A stretch of 64,000 bases of DNA from CAVSUB01 sp963816725 (GTDB taxonomy: Bacteria > Acidobacteriota > Vicinamibacteria > Vicinamibacterales > 2-12-FULL-66-21), in the NCBI GenBank assembly GCA_963816725.1, contig CAWFMC010000013.1, positions 496,001-560,000 on the forward strand, given 5' to 3'. Of this stretch, positions 9,329 through 18,638 are shown piece after piece (position 1 is the stretch's first letter; the number at the start of each line of letters is the position of its first letter). The notes under the pieces were generated by a model. That model ran no database searches. It was not told where the DNA came from and worked only from the letters and a program-made list of their open reading frames with translations. A program made the position numbers and the translations under genes.

Positions 9329-10233
9329 GAATTCTGGTTGTCGACGATGAACCGCACCTCCGGCGCATGATGCGTCTGGCGCTCGAAGGCGCGGGGTATG
9401 ACGTGGAGGAAGCGGCTGACGGCGAACAGGCGCTCAGCATGTTTGGTGACGGTAGCCGGTTCGCGGCGACGTTGCTCGATCAGCGAATGCCCGGTCTCGA
9501 CGGCCTCGAAGTCCTGTCGCGTCTCAAGCAGCGCCGCGCGGACGCCTGCGTGGTGATGGTCACGGCGTACGCGACCATCGAGCTCGCGGTCGAGGCGATG
9601 AAGCTCGGGGCGACCGATTTCGTGCGCAAGCCGATGACCCCGGAGACCCTGCGGCGCGCGGTCGCCGCCGCGCTGGCTAGGAGCAGTGCGCCAGCCGACG
9701 CAGGCGTGTCCGCCGAGGCAGCAGTCGCCGCGAGCGACCGTCCGACGACGATGCCGCCGATCGAGATTTGGACCACGAACGGGTTCTTCGTGCGACGCCT
9801 GGGAGTTACGGAGGAAGCCGGCGGCCTGAGCCACCGTTTCCTGGTGCGGCAAGGGCGCGGCGAATCGGGCGTCGAGATCGACGTGCTCATCCCGGCCCGC
9901 ACGCGTGCCGACACCGCTCGCCAGGCTGGCTGCCAGCCGTCCGCGGAGTTCTGGCGCAGGCAAGCGGAGAGCGCTCTCCTCAACCACCTGTGGGCCAACG
10001 CTGCCGTGCCGCACGGGTCGCCTCGTCGTCGGTCGGGTCACCGGGGCGCTCGTCCACGCGGCTATGGATGCGTCGCGGGTGTGACGGTCTCCGGGTCGAG
10101 GATCGATCGCAGCTCGCACGCGTTTTCGAGCGCTGCTCCGCTGGCTGTGTTGTCGAACATGCACCAGGCGTCGACCTCCGCGGGTACTGCACGGATGGCT
10201 GCGGCGAGCGTCGCGAGTGCCGGTTCGTCGTAA
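9325..10233 (+). CDS. Response regulator with non-DNA-binding C-terminal domain; apparent frameshift near 10018
   Basis: The receiver domain (residues 1-120) has D7-D8, phospho-acceptor D52 (LLDQRMPG), T80 and K102. A second domain of about 120 residues with no recognisable helix-turn-helix follows (IEIWTTNGFFVRRLG to AESALLNHLWANAAVPHG). The uncorrected frame then reads low-complexity S/R/A sequence antisense to the DUF72 gene and stops at 10233. Dropping T10018 restores R-L-V-V-G-R-V-T-G-A-L-V-H-A-A-M-D-A-S-R-V and a stop at 10082-10084, a far more natural end just past the convergent gene's stop. So the true product is about 252 aa, and either the sequence has an extra base or the gene is frameshifted. 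The partner is the kinase it overlaps. Confidence 0.8.
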   Translation: MRILVVDDEPHLRRMMRLALEGAGYDVEEAADGEQALSMFGDGSRFAATLLDQRMPGLDGLEVLSRLKQRRADACVVMVTAYATIELAVEAMKLGATDFVRKPMTPETLRRAVAAALARSSAPADAGVSAEAAVAASDRPTTMPPIEIWTTNGFFVRRLGVTEEAGGLSHRFLVRQGRGESGVEIDVLIPARTRADTARQAGCQPSAEFWRRQAESALLNHLWANAAVPHGSPRRRSGHRGARPRGYGCVAGVTVSGSRIDRSSHAFSSAAPLAVLSNMHQASTSAGTARMAAASVASAGSS

Positions 10234-10817
10234 CGTGACCAGTATTTCCGGGGCGACCCATGCAACCGGAGATAGACGATCCCCGGCCACCCGCCCGGGA
10301 GGTCGCCGCCGGGTGCGGGCGGAGGGTCGGCCGCCACGCGCGCGATGCGGTATCGCTCCAGCAGCCTCGCGGCCTTTACCTCGAACCAGCTCGGATGACG
10401 CGGCTCACAGACGATGGTTTGATCGCAAACCGTTCGGAGCACGTCGAAGAACCGGGCAACGAGCCGTGCTTCGAAGGCGAGCGACGGCGGCAACTGCACC
10501 AGTAACGGCCCGCGCTTCTCACCGAGTCCCGCTGTTTCAGCGAGGAACTGCAGCAACGGTGCTTTCGCGCGGCGCAGCTTCAGGTCGTGGGTGATCGTCC
10601 GCGGGACCTTGACCGCAAACCGGAAATGATCCGGCGTCGTTGACGCCCACCGCTCGTAGGTCCGCACCGCGTGCGGACGATGGAACGAGGAGTTGATTTC
10701 GGCGCCGGACAAGACGCGCGCGTAGCGTTCGAGGTGGCTTCCGGCGGATGTGAAGTGTGGTGCCGCCCCTCGCGGGATCGACCAGCCGGCGGTGCCGATG
10801 TAGACGTGGCGAGGCAT
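10062..10817 (-). CDS. DUF72 domain-containing protein
   Basis: 251 aa, typical length for the DUF72/YecE family. N-terminal V-Y-I-G-T-A-G-W-S and E-I-N-S-S-F-H-R are followed by F-A-V-K-V-P-R-T-I-T-H, Q-L-P-P-S-L, E-P-R-H-P-S-W, Y-L-R-L-H-G-S and C-M-F-D-N-T-A-S-G-A-A-L-E-N-A: a TIM-barrel fold with conserved His/Arg/Glu. The biochemical role is unknown; some relatives are linked to DNA or stress functions. It converges with the response regulator and their ends overlap, about 20 bp if the regulator frameshift is corrected. Confidence 0.9.
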   Translation of the reverse strand: MPRHVYIGTAGWSIPRGAAPHFTSAGSHLERYARVLSGAEINSSFHRPHAVRTYERWASTTPDHFRFAVKVPRTITHDLKLRRAKAPLLQFLAETAGLGEKRGPLLVQLPPSLAFEARLVARFFDVLRTVCDQTIVCEPRHPSWFEVKAARLLERYRIARVAADPPPAPGGDLPGGWPGIVYLRLHGSPRKYWSRYDEPALATLAAAIRAVPAEVDAWCMFDNTASGAALENACELRSILDPETVTPATHP

Positions 10818-11085
10818 GCAGGACTCGGACGCGCTGCTGCAAATGTGCGTCCATCCTCCGCTCCGGCGCTACTCGAGCGGCAGCCGGGAGCTACCCCACC
10901 GCAATGCAAGTTGGCGACGATCGCGTTGATGACTGCGGGTGTGCGATGACGGTGCGAGAGCGGGCGGCGGGAATCTAACAGGTCGCAGGGGAGTGGAACG
11001 CACTGTCCCATATACAGTATCCGCCCGTCGGGTGTGCCGTTCAAGACTGTTTGTTGGGGAGGAACGCCGGTATCATCCCCAGCCC

Positions 11086-12759
11086 ATGCCAAAAACCCCA
11101 TCCCGTCACCGACGCGGTGCGCCCGTCCCGCCATTTCGGCATCCGCCGGCCGCTCTTGTCGAGCGACCGTCATCCACCTCGCTGCTGGACCGGCTGCTGG
11201 ACACGCCGCAGCTCGCCCGGGTTGTTCGGCAATTGCCGGCGGACGTGCTGCATCGGGTGGTGCAGCACTGCGGGCTGGAGGCCTGCGGCGAGTTGCTGAT
11301 CCTCGCCACCCCGCGCCAACTGACCGCCGTCTGCGATCTCGACCTCTGGCGTGCCAGGCAGCCCGGCCTCGACGAAGCGTTCGATGCCGAGCGCTTCGGC
11401 CTGTGGCTCGAGGTCCTGGTCGAGTGCGGCGCCTCGGCGGCGGCGCACACAGTCGCGCAGATGGATCCCGATCTCGTCGTCTTCGGGATGGCCCAGCACG
11501 TCCGCGTTTGCGATCAGGCTGCCGGTATTCCGATCCGGAGATGACGGGCCCAGCTGCGGGGTGGCCGACTACCTGGTCGCGGCGCGGCGCACCGACGCCT
11601 GGGACGCGGTCATCACCCTTCTGTCCGCGCTCGAGAGCAAACACTCGGCGTTCTTCCACCGTGTCATGCGTGGCTGTCGCGCGCTGTCCAACTCCGCTCC
11701 GGAGATCGACGGGCTCGACGACCTGCTCGAGCGGCCGGAGCAGGCGATGTTCGACCTGGCGGTGGGGCGCGAACAACGGCGCGACGCGCAGGGCTACATT
11801 ACGCCGGTCCAGGCTGCAGCGTTCCTGCAAATGGCCCGCACACTCGACCTGCGGCAGCCTGCGCCGCCGCCACCGAATCCGCTGGTGCGGGCGTACTTCC
11901 AGGCGATGCCTCCGGAGGGCGACCCGGCCGGCATGGCGGACGCTTCTGCGAGCGTCAACGATGATCCAGTGCCCGATGACATCGCCGGCGAAGTCAGCGC
12001 CGTCGCCGACGTCCTCCGCGACGCGGGTGTGCTGCCTGACACGAAGCGGCCGCTGCTGACCGGATCGCAGGCGCCGGTGTCGCGCGTGCCGCTACTGGAT
12101 GCCCAGCTGCTCCGGCTGCAGGAGGTCGCGGAGTCCACGAGTGCCATGCGACACGCAGAGCTCGCGTATCTCGTGAACACCTTGATGGCCGGCTGCGCCC
12201 TCCAGCGGCGTCCGTTCGAGCTCCCCGAAGCGACCGAGGCTGTCGCCGCGGTCTGCAATCTGGGCCTCGAGCACTGGCCTCCTCAGTGGTGCTCGACAAA
12301 GCCGGACGATCCATCGACGGCGACACTGCCCGCGATCTTCTCGTCCATCACGACCTGGTGACGGTGTTCCAGGTCGGTTGGGCGGTGCTGTATCGCGAGG
12401 TGTGCATGTTCACCGCGGGCCGGCTGCTCGCGGCGGTCGACGCGCTTCGCTCGATCGAGACTGCCGCACAGGAGGATCTCGACCTGCTCTATGTCGAGAT
12501 GTCACGGCAGTGGCGCGCCGGGACCCCGTGGCGCGCCACCGATCGTCTCGAGGTAATCCAGATGCTGGACCTGCCGGCGTGGGCGGCGTTGGCGGGATTG
12601 ATCGCCGAGCTTCCGGTACTGCATGCCGGCGTCGGCGCCTCCGTGACCCGTGGTGTCCGTTCCGTGGACCCCGCGAAGTTCGCGTTCATTTCGCAGGGCG
12701 ATGATCTGGCTGCGGTTCACGCGTTCGCCGCCGCATTACCTGAGACGCTGAGGACGTGA
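11086..12759 (+). pseudogene. DUF6178-family protein, interrupted by two frameshifts
   Basis: Three consecutive frames together encode one protein of about 555 aa. Part 1 (11086-11544) contains LLDRLLDTPQLARVV and LATPRQLTAVCDLDLW. Part 2 (from about 11523 to about 12280) contains YLVAARRTDAWDAV, FHRVMRGCRALSNS and GYITPVQAAAFLQMAR. Part 3 (about 12286-12759) contains HHDLVTVFQVGWAVLY, RAGTPWRATDRLEVI and FAFISQGDDLAAV. Removing one G at 11523-11524 joins parts 1 and 2 as D-Q-A-A-V-F-R-S-G-D-D. Part 2 to part 3 needs one added base around 12274-12284. Coding quality is otherwise intact, so sequence error or very recent inactivation fits. Function of the family is unknown to me. No strong ribosome-binding site precedes the ATG. 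Confidence 0.78.
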
Positions 12760-12800
12760 GCGCGCTGCGGCTGGTAGGTGGTGGTGTCGGACACAGGCTA

Positions 12801-12958
12801 CCAGGATGCTGAAGAACGCATCCTGCCTGGCAAATGGCAATGGCAATGGCAATGGCAAATGGCAAATGGCAAATGGCAGATGGCCGATGGCAGATGGCAG
12901 ATGTGAAGACGCTCGCTACTTGCCGTTATCCATTTCACATTTGCGCCGACTTCTTCAG
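12801..12958 (+). repeat. Composite intergenic repeat, copy B
   Basis: Between the convergent DUF6178 gene and hybrid kinase. It opens with the same hairpin as copy A (12802-12809 with 12818-12825, loop TGAAGAAC). Tandem TGGCAA/TGGCAAA units then grade into TGGCAGA/TGGCCGA units (12828-12903). A pair ATGTGAA (12901-12907) and TTCACAT (12934-12940) encloses the core. The mixed 6- and 7-bp periods point to slippage. It contains no gene. Confidence 0.8.
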
Positions 12959-13036
12959 AACCGCAATGGCGGGCAGAAGGTGCCGCGTGGGGTGAATAGC
13001 GCGGAACTTGCGCCAGAAATCACGGTTCCAGGGGGC

Positions 13037-15661
13037 TTAGCGGCGTGAGTGGCGCCGCGCGGCCAGGGTCGAGACCGCGACGATCAGCTCGAGCGGGTCG
13101 ATCGGCTTCACCAGATGCATCTGGAAGCCGCTGGCGAGCGACACGATCCGATCCTGCGAGCGCGCGTACGCCGTCAGGGCGGCCGCCGGGATGCTGCGAG
13201 CCGGCTCCTCGAGCCGCCGGAGCGCGCCAATCAGCTCGAGGCCGTCCATCTCCGGCATGCCGATGTCGGCCACGATCACGTCCGGCGCGTCCGAGGAGAT
13301 CGCGTCGAGCGCCGCCTGCGCAGAACCCGCGAGCCGGACGGCCGCACCCGCACCCTCCAGCACCGTGCGCACCAGTTGCAGCGAATCCGTCTCGTCGTCG
13401 ACCGCCAGCACGCGCAAGCCATCGAGGCGCGGCGCGTTGGCCAGCGCCGGGACGCGGCGCTCGGGGGCCGTTTGATCTCGCACTCCGGCCGTCGGCGCGG
13501 CCGGGGAGGTCCTCAGCGGCAGCGTCAGCGTGAAGGTCGCGCCGGTGCCCGGGCCGTCGCTCATCGCCGAGAGGGTGCCGCCATGCAGCTCCGTGAGCTG
13601 CTTGGCAATCGCCAGCCCGAGGCCCAGCCCGCCATGCTCCCGCGAGGATGTGGCGTCCCCCTGACGGAACCGGTCGAAGACAAAAGGCAGGAAATCCGCG
13701 GAGATGCCGCGTCCCGTATCGCTGACCGTGACCTCCACGTGCGAGTTGACGCGGGACAGGCGCAGCTGCACCTTGCCGCCGCGCGCGGTGAACTTGATCG
13801 CGTTGGACAGCAGGTTCCAGACGATCTGCTGGAGGCGTTCGCCATCACCGGATACCGGCGTCGTCAACGGATCGACGATGGTCTCGAGCCGGACGCCTTT
13901 GGCGTCCGCGGCGGGTAGCACGGTGGCGCACGAGTCGTGCAGGATTGCGGGAAGGTCCACCGGCGCGACGTCCAGGCGGAGCCGGCCGGAGATGATGCGC
14001 GAGACGTCGAGGACGTCCTCGATGATCTGCTTGAGTGCGGTCGCGTTGCGCTCGACGATCTCCAGGGCGGCGTTGGTGCGTTCGGGAGCGACGGCGCCGC
14101 TGCGCAGCATCCGCGCATAGCCGAGTACCGCATTGAGGGGTGTGCGGAGCTCGTGCGACAAGGTCGCCAGGAATTCGTCCTTTAGGCGGCTCGCTTCGTG
14201 AGCGCGCGCGTAGGCGCGGGCATTCTCCACCGCCAGCGAGGCGCGCGCGGCCAGCTCCTGCGCCAGCCGCAGGTCATTCTCGGTGTACTCGCGTCCGGAC
14301 TCGGCGCTGACGAACGTGATCGTGCCGAGAGTCTTCCCCTGGGCCAGCAGCGGCACGCACATGAACGAGGTGAGCCGCAAGGAGCGCAGGATTCGGCGGT
14401 GTTCGTCGTCTCGTGCCGCGCGGTCGAGCGCGTCGGGAGCGATGCGTGGAACGTAGGACGGCCGGCCTGTCCGCAGCACCTCGTGCATCCCGCCCGGAGC
14501 CTTCGGGTCCGCCGGGTACTGTTGCTCGAGCCGGTGGGCGAGCTCGATCTTTTCCGGATCGACGTGCGCGACGGCGAGCCGCTGTGGACGGCCGTCGTTG
14601 TCGACGATGTCCACCGCGCACCAGTCGGCGATCAGCGGCACTGCCAGCCCGGCCACCACTTTCAGCGTCCGCTCGTAGTCGAGTGACGCGCTGAGCGCCG
14701 TGCCGGCTTCGGCAAGGAACGCGGCACGCTGCCGGGCCTGGTCAGCGGCCTCGCGGCGCGCGCGCTGCTCGGCATAGAGCTCCGCCGTCGTCAGCGATGC
14801 CGCGGCGATGTTGGCCAGGGCCGTGCCGACCTGGATGTCGGTGTCCCGATACCGGCGCGGAAGGCGCGAGTAGAACACCAGGGTCGCGGTGCGCTCCCCG
14901 CGGATCGAGAGAGGGAACACGACCATGGACACCACACCCTCGCGGCGGTAGGCGTCGCGGCGCCCGGCGAGCGCGGGTTCGTGCTCGACGTCCTCGATCA
15001 CCAGCGGTTCGCTGAACGCGACCGCGTGCCCACTGGTCTCCAGCACAGATGACCCGGCGATCGGTTGCGAGAACTCCTCCGAGACGCCGAACGCCCGCAG
15101 CATCCGCCAGCCCGAGGCCGGGTCGAGCCGCCACAGCGCATACGCGTCGGAGGCGATCACACGGCGAGCAAGCTCGATCGTGCCCGACAGCACTGTGGCC
15201 ATGTCGGGCGACCCAAGGATCGACGCGGACGCGCCCGCCAGCGCCAGGAGGCGATCCTTGAGCTCGCCCAACTCCTCGTCGACGCGCTTCCGGTAGGAGA
15301 TGTCCCGGGCGATCTTCGACGCACCGACGATGGTGCCGTCGCTGGCGCGGACGGGAGAAACCGTGACCGAGACGTCGACCAGCGTGTGATCCTTGCGTCG
15401 CCGCACCGTGTCGAACGGCTCGACCCGCTCACCCTTGCGGATGAGCACCAGTACCACGTCCTCCTCGCTTAGGCGCTCGTCGGGGATCAGCATCGTCACT
15501 GGCCTTCCGACCGCTTCGTCAGCGCTGTAGCCGAACAGGCGTTCGGCACCGCGGTTCCAGGAGGTGATGACCCCGTCGAGATCCTTGCTGACGATCGCGT
15601 CGGCCGAGGAGTCGACGATGGCGGCGAGCAGCAGCGCCGGGTCAGCAGGGCGGGAACTCAT
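13037..15661 (-). CDS. Hybrid sensor histidine kinase (PAS-GAF-GAF-HisKA-HATPase-REC)
   Basis: 874 aa, soluble (no membrane helix). PAS S-box (about 8-130; SADAIVSKDLDGVITSWN), a first GAF (about 145-290), a second GAF (about 320-470), HisKA with H in LSHELRTPLNAVLGYA, HATPase with LLSNAIKFTA, DTGRGIS and GLGLGLAI, and a C-terminal receiver with VDDE, phospho-Asp in VIVADIGMPEMDG and K in LVKPIDP. It ends in A-A-R-R-H-S-R-R. The internal receiver suggests phosphorelay or self-modulation; no partner output gene is adjacent. The input is unknown; the GAFs could bind small molecules or chromophores. Confidence 0.92.
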   Translation of the reverse strand: MSSRPADPALLLAAIVDSSADAIVSKDLDGVITSWNRGAERLFGYSADEAVGRPVTMLIPDERLSEEDVVLVLIRKGERVEPFDTVRRRKDHTLVDVSVTVSPVRASDGTIVGASKIARDISYRKRVDEELGELKDRLLALAGASASILGSPDMATVLSGTIELARRVIASDAYALWRLDPASGWRMLRAFGVSEEFSQPIAGSSVLETSGHAVAFSEPLVIEDVEHEPALAGRRDAYRREGVVSMVVFPLSIRGERTATLVFYSRLPRRYRDTDIQVGTALANIAAASLTTAELYAEQRARREAADQARQRAAFLAEAGTALSASLDYERTLKVVAGLAVPLIADWCAVDIVDNDGRPQRLAVAHVDPEKIELAHRLEQQYPADPKAPGGMHEVLRTGRPSYVPRIAPDALDRAARDDEHRRILRSLRLTSFMCVPLLAQGKTLGTITFVSAESGREYTENDLRLAQELAARASLAVENARAYARAHEASRLKDEFLATLSHELRTPLNAVLGYARMLRSGAVAPERTNAALEIVERNATALKQIIEDVLDVSRIISGRLRLDVAPVDLPAILHDSCATVLPAADAKGVRLETIVDPLTTPVSGDGERLQQIVWNLLSNAIKFTARGGKVQLRLSRVNSHVEVTVSDTGRGISADFLPFVFDRFRQGDATSSREHGGLGLGLAIAKQLTELHGGTLSAMSDGPGTGATFTLTLPLRTSPAAPTAGVRDQTAPERRVPALANAPRLDGLRVLAVDDETDSLQLVRTVLEGAGAAVRLAGSAQAALDAISSDAPDVIVADIGMPEMDGLELIGALRRLEEPARSIPAAALTAYARSQDRIVSLASGFQMHLVKPIDPLELIVAVSTLAARRHSRR

Positions 15662-15796
15662 TCAGGGTGCGCCGATTGTAACGTGTCCCTGAGCTGGCTG
15701 CGGCCGCGTGCGGGTTGCGTATCCGATCCGCGCACGGGAGCGGAATCCTCCTCGGCGGCGGTTGCGTGCCGTGTGCGGTGGTTTGCGGAGCCGCCT

Positions 15797-16651
15797 TCAG
15801 ACCGGCTCGGGCGCGAGCGGGTTGCGCAGCCTGGCGACCCCGCTGATTTCCACTTCCACCAGATCGCCGGCCTTCATGAACACCTGCGGGTCGCGCTTCG
15901 CGCCGACGCCTCCGGGCGTCCCCGAGGCGATCACGTCGCCGGCGGCGAGGACCGTGAATGCCGACAGGTACTCGATGATTTCGGCGACCGTGAAGATCAT
16001 CTGCGCGGTGTGGGCGTGCTGCATGACCTGGCCGTTCAGCCGCGTCGTCAGCTCGAGTGACTGCGGATCGGGAATCTCGTCCGCGGTCACGATCCACGGC
16101 CCGAACGCGCCGGTCCGGACGAAGTTCTTGCCGGGCGTGAACTGGCTCGTGTGCCGCTGCCAGTCCCGGATCGAGATGTCGTTGTAGCAGGAGTACCCGG
16201 CGACGTGCGCCAGCGCCTCTTCGCGCCGCAGGCGCCGGCCGCCTCGCCCGATCACCACGGCCAGCTCACCTTCGTAATCGACCTCTCTCGAGACCGATGG
16301 GATCCAGGCCGCCTGCTCGTGCGCGACCTGACTGGCCGCGAACCGCACGAACACGGCTGGATATGTCGTCTTGGGCCGGCCGGTCTCGAGCCGGTGCTCT
16401 TCGTAGTTGTGGCCGATGCAGAAGATCTTGGCGGGGTTCGGTATCGGCGGGCGCAGCTCGACCGCCTCGAGCGGGAGCCGGCGAGCCGCCCCGGTCGCCG
16501 CGCGTAGCCGCGCTAGACTGTCTTCCTCGCCGAGGATCGACTGCAAGTCCGGAAAGTCGGCGCCGACCACGCTCCCCACGTCGGCGATGGTTGTGCCATC
16601 CAGAACGCCGTACCCTGCTCGGCCGTCCACGCGAAACGACACCAGCCTCAT
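15797..16651 (-). CDS. Fumarylacetoacetate hydrolase family protein
   Basis: 284 aa. A short N-terminal domain (MRLVSFRVDGRAGYGV) is followed by the FAH fold from about residue 75: IFCIGHNYEEH, the metal-binding V-D-Y-E-G-E-L-A-V-V-I-G, GYSCYNDISIRDWQ, FVRTGAFGPW and DVIASGTPGGVG. This is the pattern of acylpyruvase / 2-oxo-hydrate hydratase / ureidoglycolate lyase-like members; exact substrate cannot be read from sequence. It runs the same way as the hybrid kinase 135 bp downstream, but there is no evidence that they share a function. Confidence 0.9.
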   Translation of the reverse strand: MRLVSFRVDGRAGYGVLDGTTIADVGSVVGADFPDLQSILGEEDSLARLRAATGAARRLPLEAVELRPPIPNPAKIFCIGHNYEEHRLETGRPKTTYPAVFVRFAASQVAHEQAAWIPSVSREVDYEGELAVVIGRGGRRLRREEALAHVAGYSCYNDISIRDWQRHTSQFTPGKNFVRTGAFGPWIVTADEIPDPQSLELTTRLNGQVMQHAHTAQMIFTVAEIIEYLSAFTVLAAGDVIASGTPGGVGAKRDPQVFMKAGDLVEVEISGVARLRNPLAPEPV

Positions 16652-17133
16652 TGCGATGCGCTTCCTCTCTATTGAAACCGTCCGAGGTCAATCGGATCAG
16701 ACTCTGACCGGTGCTCAAGCTCTTCGATCATCAGGTCCACATGACGCAGGAGAGCTCCAGCCGCATTGCTCGCCGGTCGGGACTCGACGGTGTCCGGCAG
16801 CACGCTACAGCGATGCCATAACCTCGCAACACCGGATAGTGCACATCAGTATAGATGTGCTCTGCCCACGCGCCTCGACGTGCAGCCTTCATTGGGGGCA
16901 GGTCTATTTGCGGGCGCCGTGAGTCGCATAGGTGGACGACCACGGGCCCGCCACGTCGCGTCGCTACCGGCAAAGCCAGCTCGTCGGTCACCTCGCGTCG
17001 TCGCCGCGCTGTGCCAGAATCGTCCAGAATCCCGGGACCCTGCCCGTTGGCGGCGAGGGTTTCTGAAACGGCTTCAGGATCGACGTCGTAATCGCGTCAT
17101 CGGTCAAGGCAGTCAGCAGTGGAGGCCAGCGGT
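16652..17133. other. Intergenic region with a perfect inverted repeat
   Basis: 482 bp between the divergent FAH-family gene and the Gfo/Idh/MocA gene. The short frames here lack ribosome-binding sites and family resemblance. The one clear structure is GCACATC-AGTATA-GATGTGC (16841-16860), a 7-bp perfect palindrome with an AT-rich centre that could be an operator for either promoter. Nothing else identified. Confidence 0.5.
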
Positions 17134-18546
17134 ATGGCGAATAGACGAGATTTCCTGAAGACATCAGCCGGTGCGGTCATCGCGGCCGCGACCACCCGGC
17201 CGCTCTTCGGGTTCCAGGGTGCGAACAACCGGATTCGGATGGGAGTCATCGGCATGGGGACCCGCGCGGCGCGGGTGTTCGACTCGCTGACCCGCCACGA
17301 GGACTGCCAGTTCACCGTCGGGTGCGAGGTGGTCCAGAACAAGCTGCAGGCGTTCCAGCACCCCGAGGCCAACGGGCGGCCGCCGCGGCCGTTTGCCGCC
17401 AGCCTGCCGATCGTCGGCGATTACCGCCGGGTGCTCGACCGCAACGACGTCGATGCGGTGCTCATCGCGACGCCAGACTTCTCGCACGCCAAGATCATGG
17501 TCGACGCGGTGTCCGCCGGGAAGGACGTCTACGTCGAGAAGCCGGTCTCGAACAGCATCCCGCGGATCAACGCGATGCTCGCGGCGTACGAGAAGAGCAA
17601 TCGGGTCGTCCAGGTCGGCACGCACCAGCGCAGCTGGGATCATTTCATCGAGGCGAAGAAGATCCTGGACAGCGGCGTGCTCGGGCCGGTCAACCACGTG
17701 ATCATTCAGCAGGCCGGCAACTACGCCCAGCCGAAGCAGGATCCGGTGCCGGTTCCGCCCGGCGTCGACTGGGACGCGTGGGAAGTGGACGCGGCGAAGA
17801 AGCCGTTCAAGCAGGGCTACCTCGCGTTCCGCGGCTGGTGGGAGTACGGCAGCGGCCTGGTCGGCGACTGGGGCGCGCATCACGTCGACGTGGCCAACTG
17901 GTTCATGAACGCCGATCAGAAGCAGCCGCTGAAGACCGCGGCGCTCGGGATGATGACGGGCGTGGATCGGGATCCGGAGTGCGTCTTCGACACGTTCTCG
18001 ATCTCGTGGCAGTACGACAACTTCATGATGACCTTCGAGAACAGCGAGATCCCGCGTCCTGCCGAGGACATCGAAGGCTGGGGCGTGTATTTCGTGAGCG
18101 GCCGCGGCGTGCTCCAGGTCAACCGGATGGGCTACGCCGTGAGGCCGGCGGTGCCCAAGACGCAGAACAAGCAGGGTGTGGCGCCACCTCCTGGCGCCGG
18201 CAACGTGCAGGGCGTCGCTGGCGCGCCCGCGCCCGGTGCCGGGGCTCCTGGCGCTGGCGCACCTGGCGGGGGCGGCCGTGGCGGTCGCGGCCGTGGCGCG
18301 GACGCCAACCTTCCGCCGGTCGTGGCCAATGTGTTCCTCAATCCGAAGGGTGGCGTCGAGGAGGACTACCCGCTGCACGTGCACACCCGGAACTTCCTCG
18401 ACTGCATCAAGGATCGCAAGAAGCCGAACGCACCCATGGAGATCGGCTACAACTCGGCGCTGCCGTGCCTGCTCGCCCTCGAAGCGATGCAGAAGGGACG
18501 CGTGATGGGTTGGGATCCGGCCACCAAGTCGAGCAAGGTGCTCTAA
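17134..18546 (+). CDS. Tat-exported Gfo/Idh/MocA family oxidoreductase
   Basis: 470 aa. The ATG at 17134 has GGAGG eight bases upstream; a GTG 15 bp earlier is less likely. It begins with a twin-arginine signal (N-R-R-D-F-L-K, then a hydrophobic stretch), so it is exported folded. The Rossmann domain carries G-V-I-G-M-G-T-R-A, and E-K-P-V-S-N-S is the dehydrogenase signature lysine segment. W-W-E-Y-G-S-G-L-V-G-D-W-G-A-H-H-V-D is typical of the exported sugar-related subgroup. A Gly/Pro/Ala-rich insertion lies at about residues 345-395, unusual within this domain. The substrate is probably a sugar derivative. A strong hairpin follows the stop. Confidence 0.9.
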   Translation: MANRRDFLKTSAGAVIAAATTRPLFGFQGANNRIRMGVIGMGTRAARVFDSLTRHEDCQFTVGCEVVQNKLQAFQHPEANGRPPRPFAASLPIVGDYRRVLDRNDVDAVLIATPDFSHAKIMVDAVSAGKDVYVEKPVSNSIPRINAMLAAYEKSNRVVQVGTHQRSWDHFIEAKKILDSGVLGPVNHVIIQQAGNYAQPKQDPVPVPPGVDWDAWEVDAAKKPFKQGYLAFRGWWEYGSGLVGDWGAHHVDVANWFMNADQKQPLKTAALGMMTGVDRDPECVFDTFSISWQYDNFMMTFENSEIPRPAEDIEGWGVYFVSGRGVLQVNRMGYAVRPAVPKTQNKQGVAPPPGAGNVQGVAGAPAPGAGAPGAGAPGGGGRGGRGRGADANLPPVVANVFLNPKGGVEEDYPLHVHTRNFLDCIKDRKKPNAPMEIGYNSALPCLLALEAMQKGRVMGWDPATKSSKVL

Positions 18547-18572
18547 CCCGTCATCATCATCGTTCTCGCGCG

Positions 18573-18595
18573 GGCTGGCGTCGATGACGCCAGCC
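18573..18595 (+). terminator. Perfect hairpin after the Gfo/Idh/MocA gene
   Basis: A 10-bp perfect stem (18573-18582 with 18586-18595) closes a GAT loop 26 bp after the stop. It lacks a T-run, so it may act as an attenuator or RNA-stability element as well as a terminator. It separates the oxidoreductase from the TonB-dependent transporter. Confidence 0.55.
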
Positions 18596-18638
18596 TGCGT
18601 ACCGGCCCCGCCTGACTTCGAAATCTGCGAGTTGTATC

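Noticed and set aside
16766..17158. 130-codon plus-strand ORF before the Gfo/Idh gene
   Set aside because: No ribosome-binding site, Arg-rich low-complexity content; overlaps the real start region.
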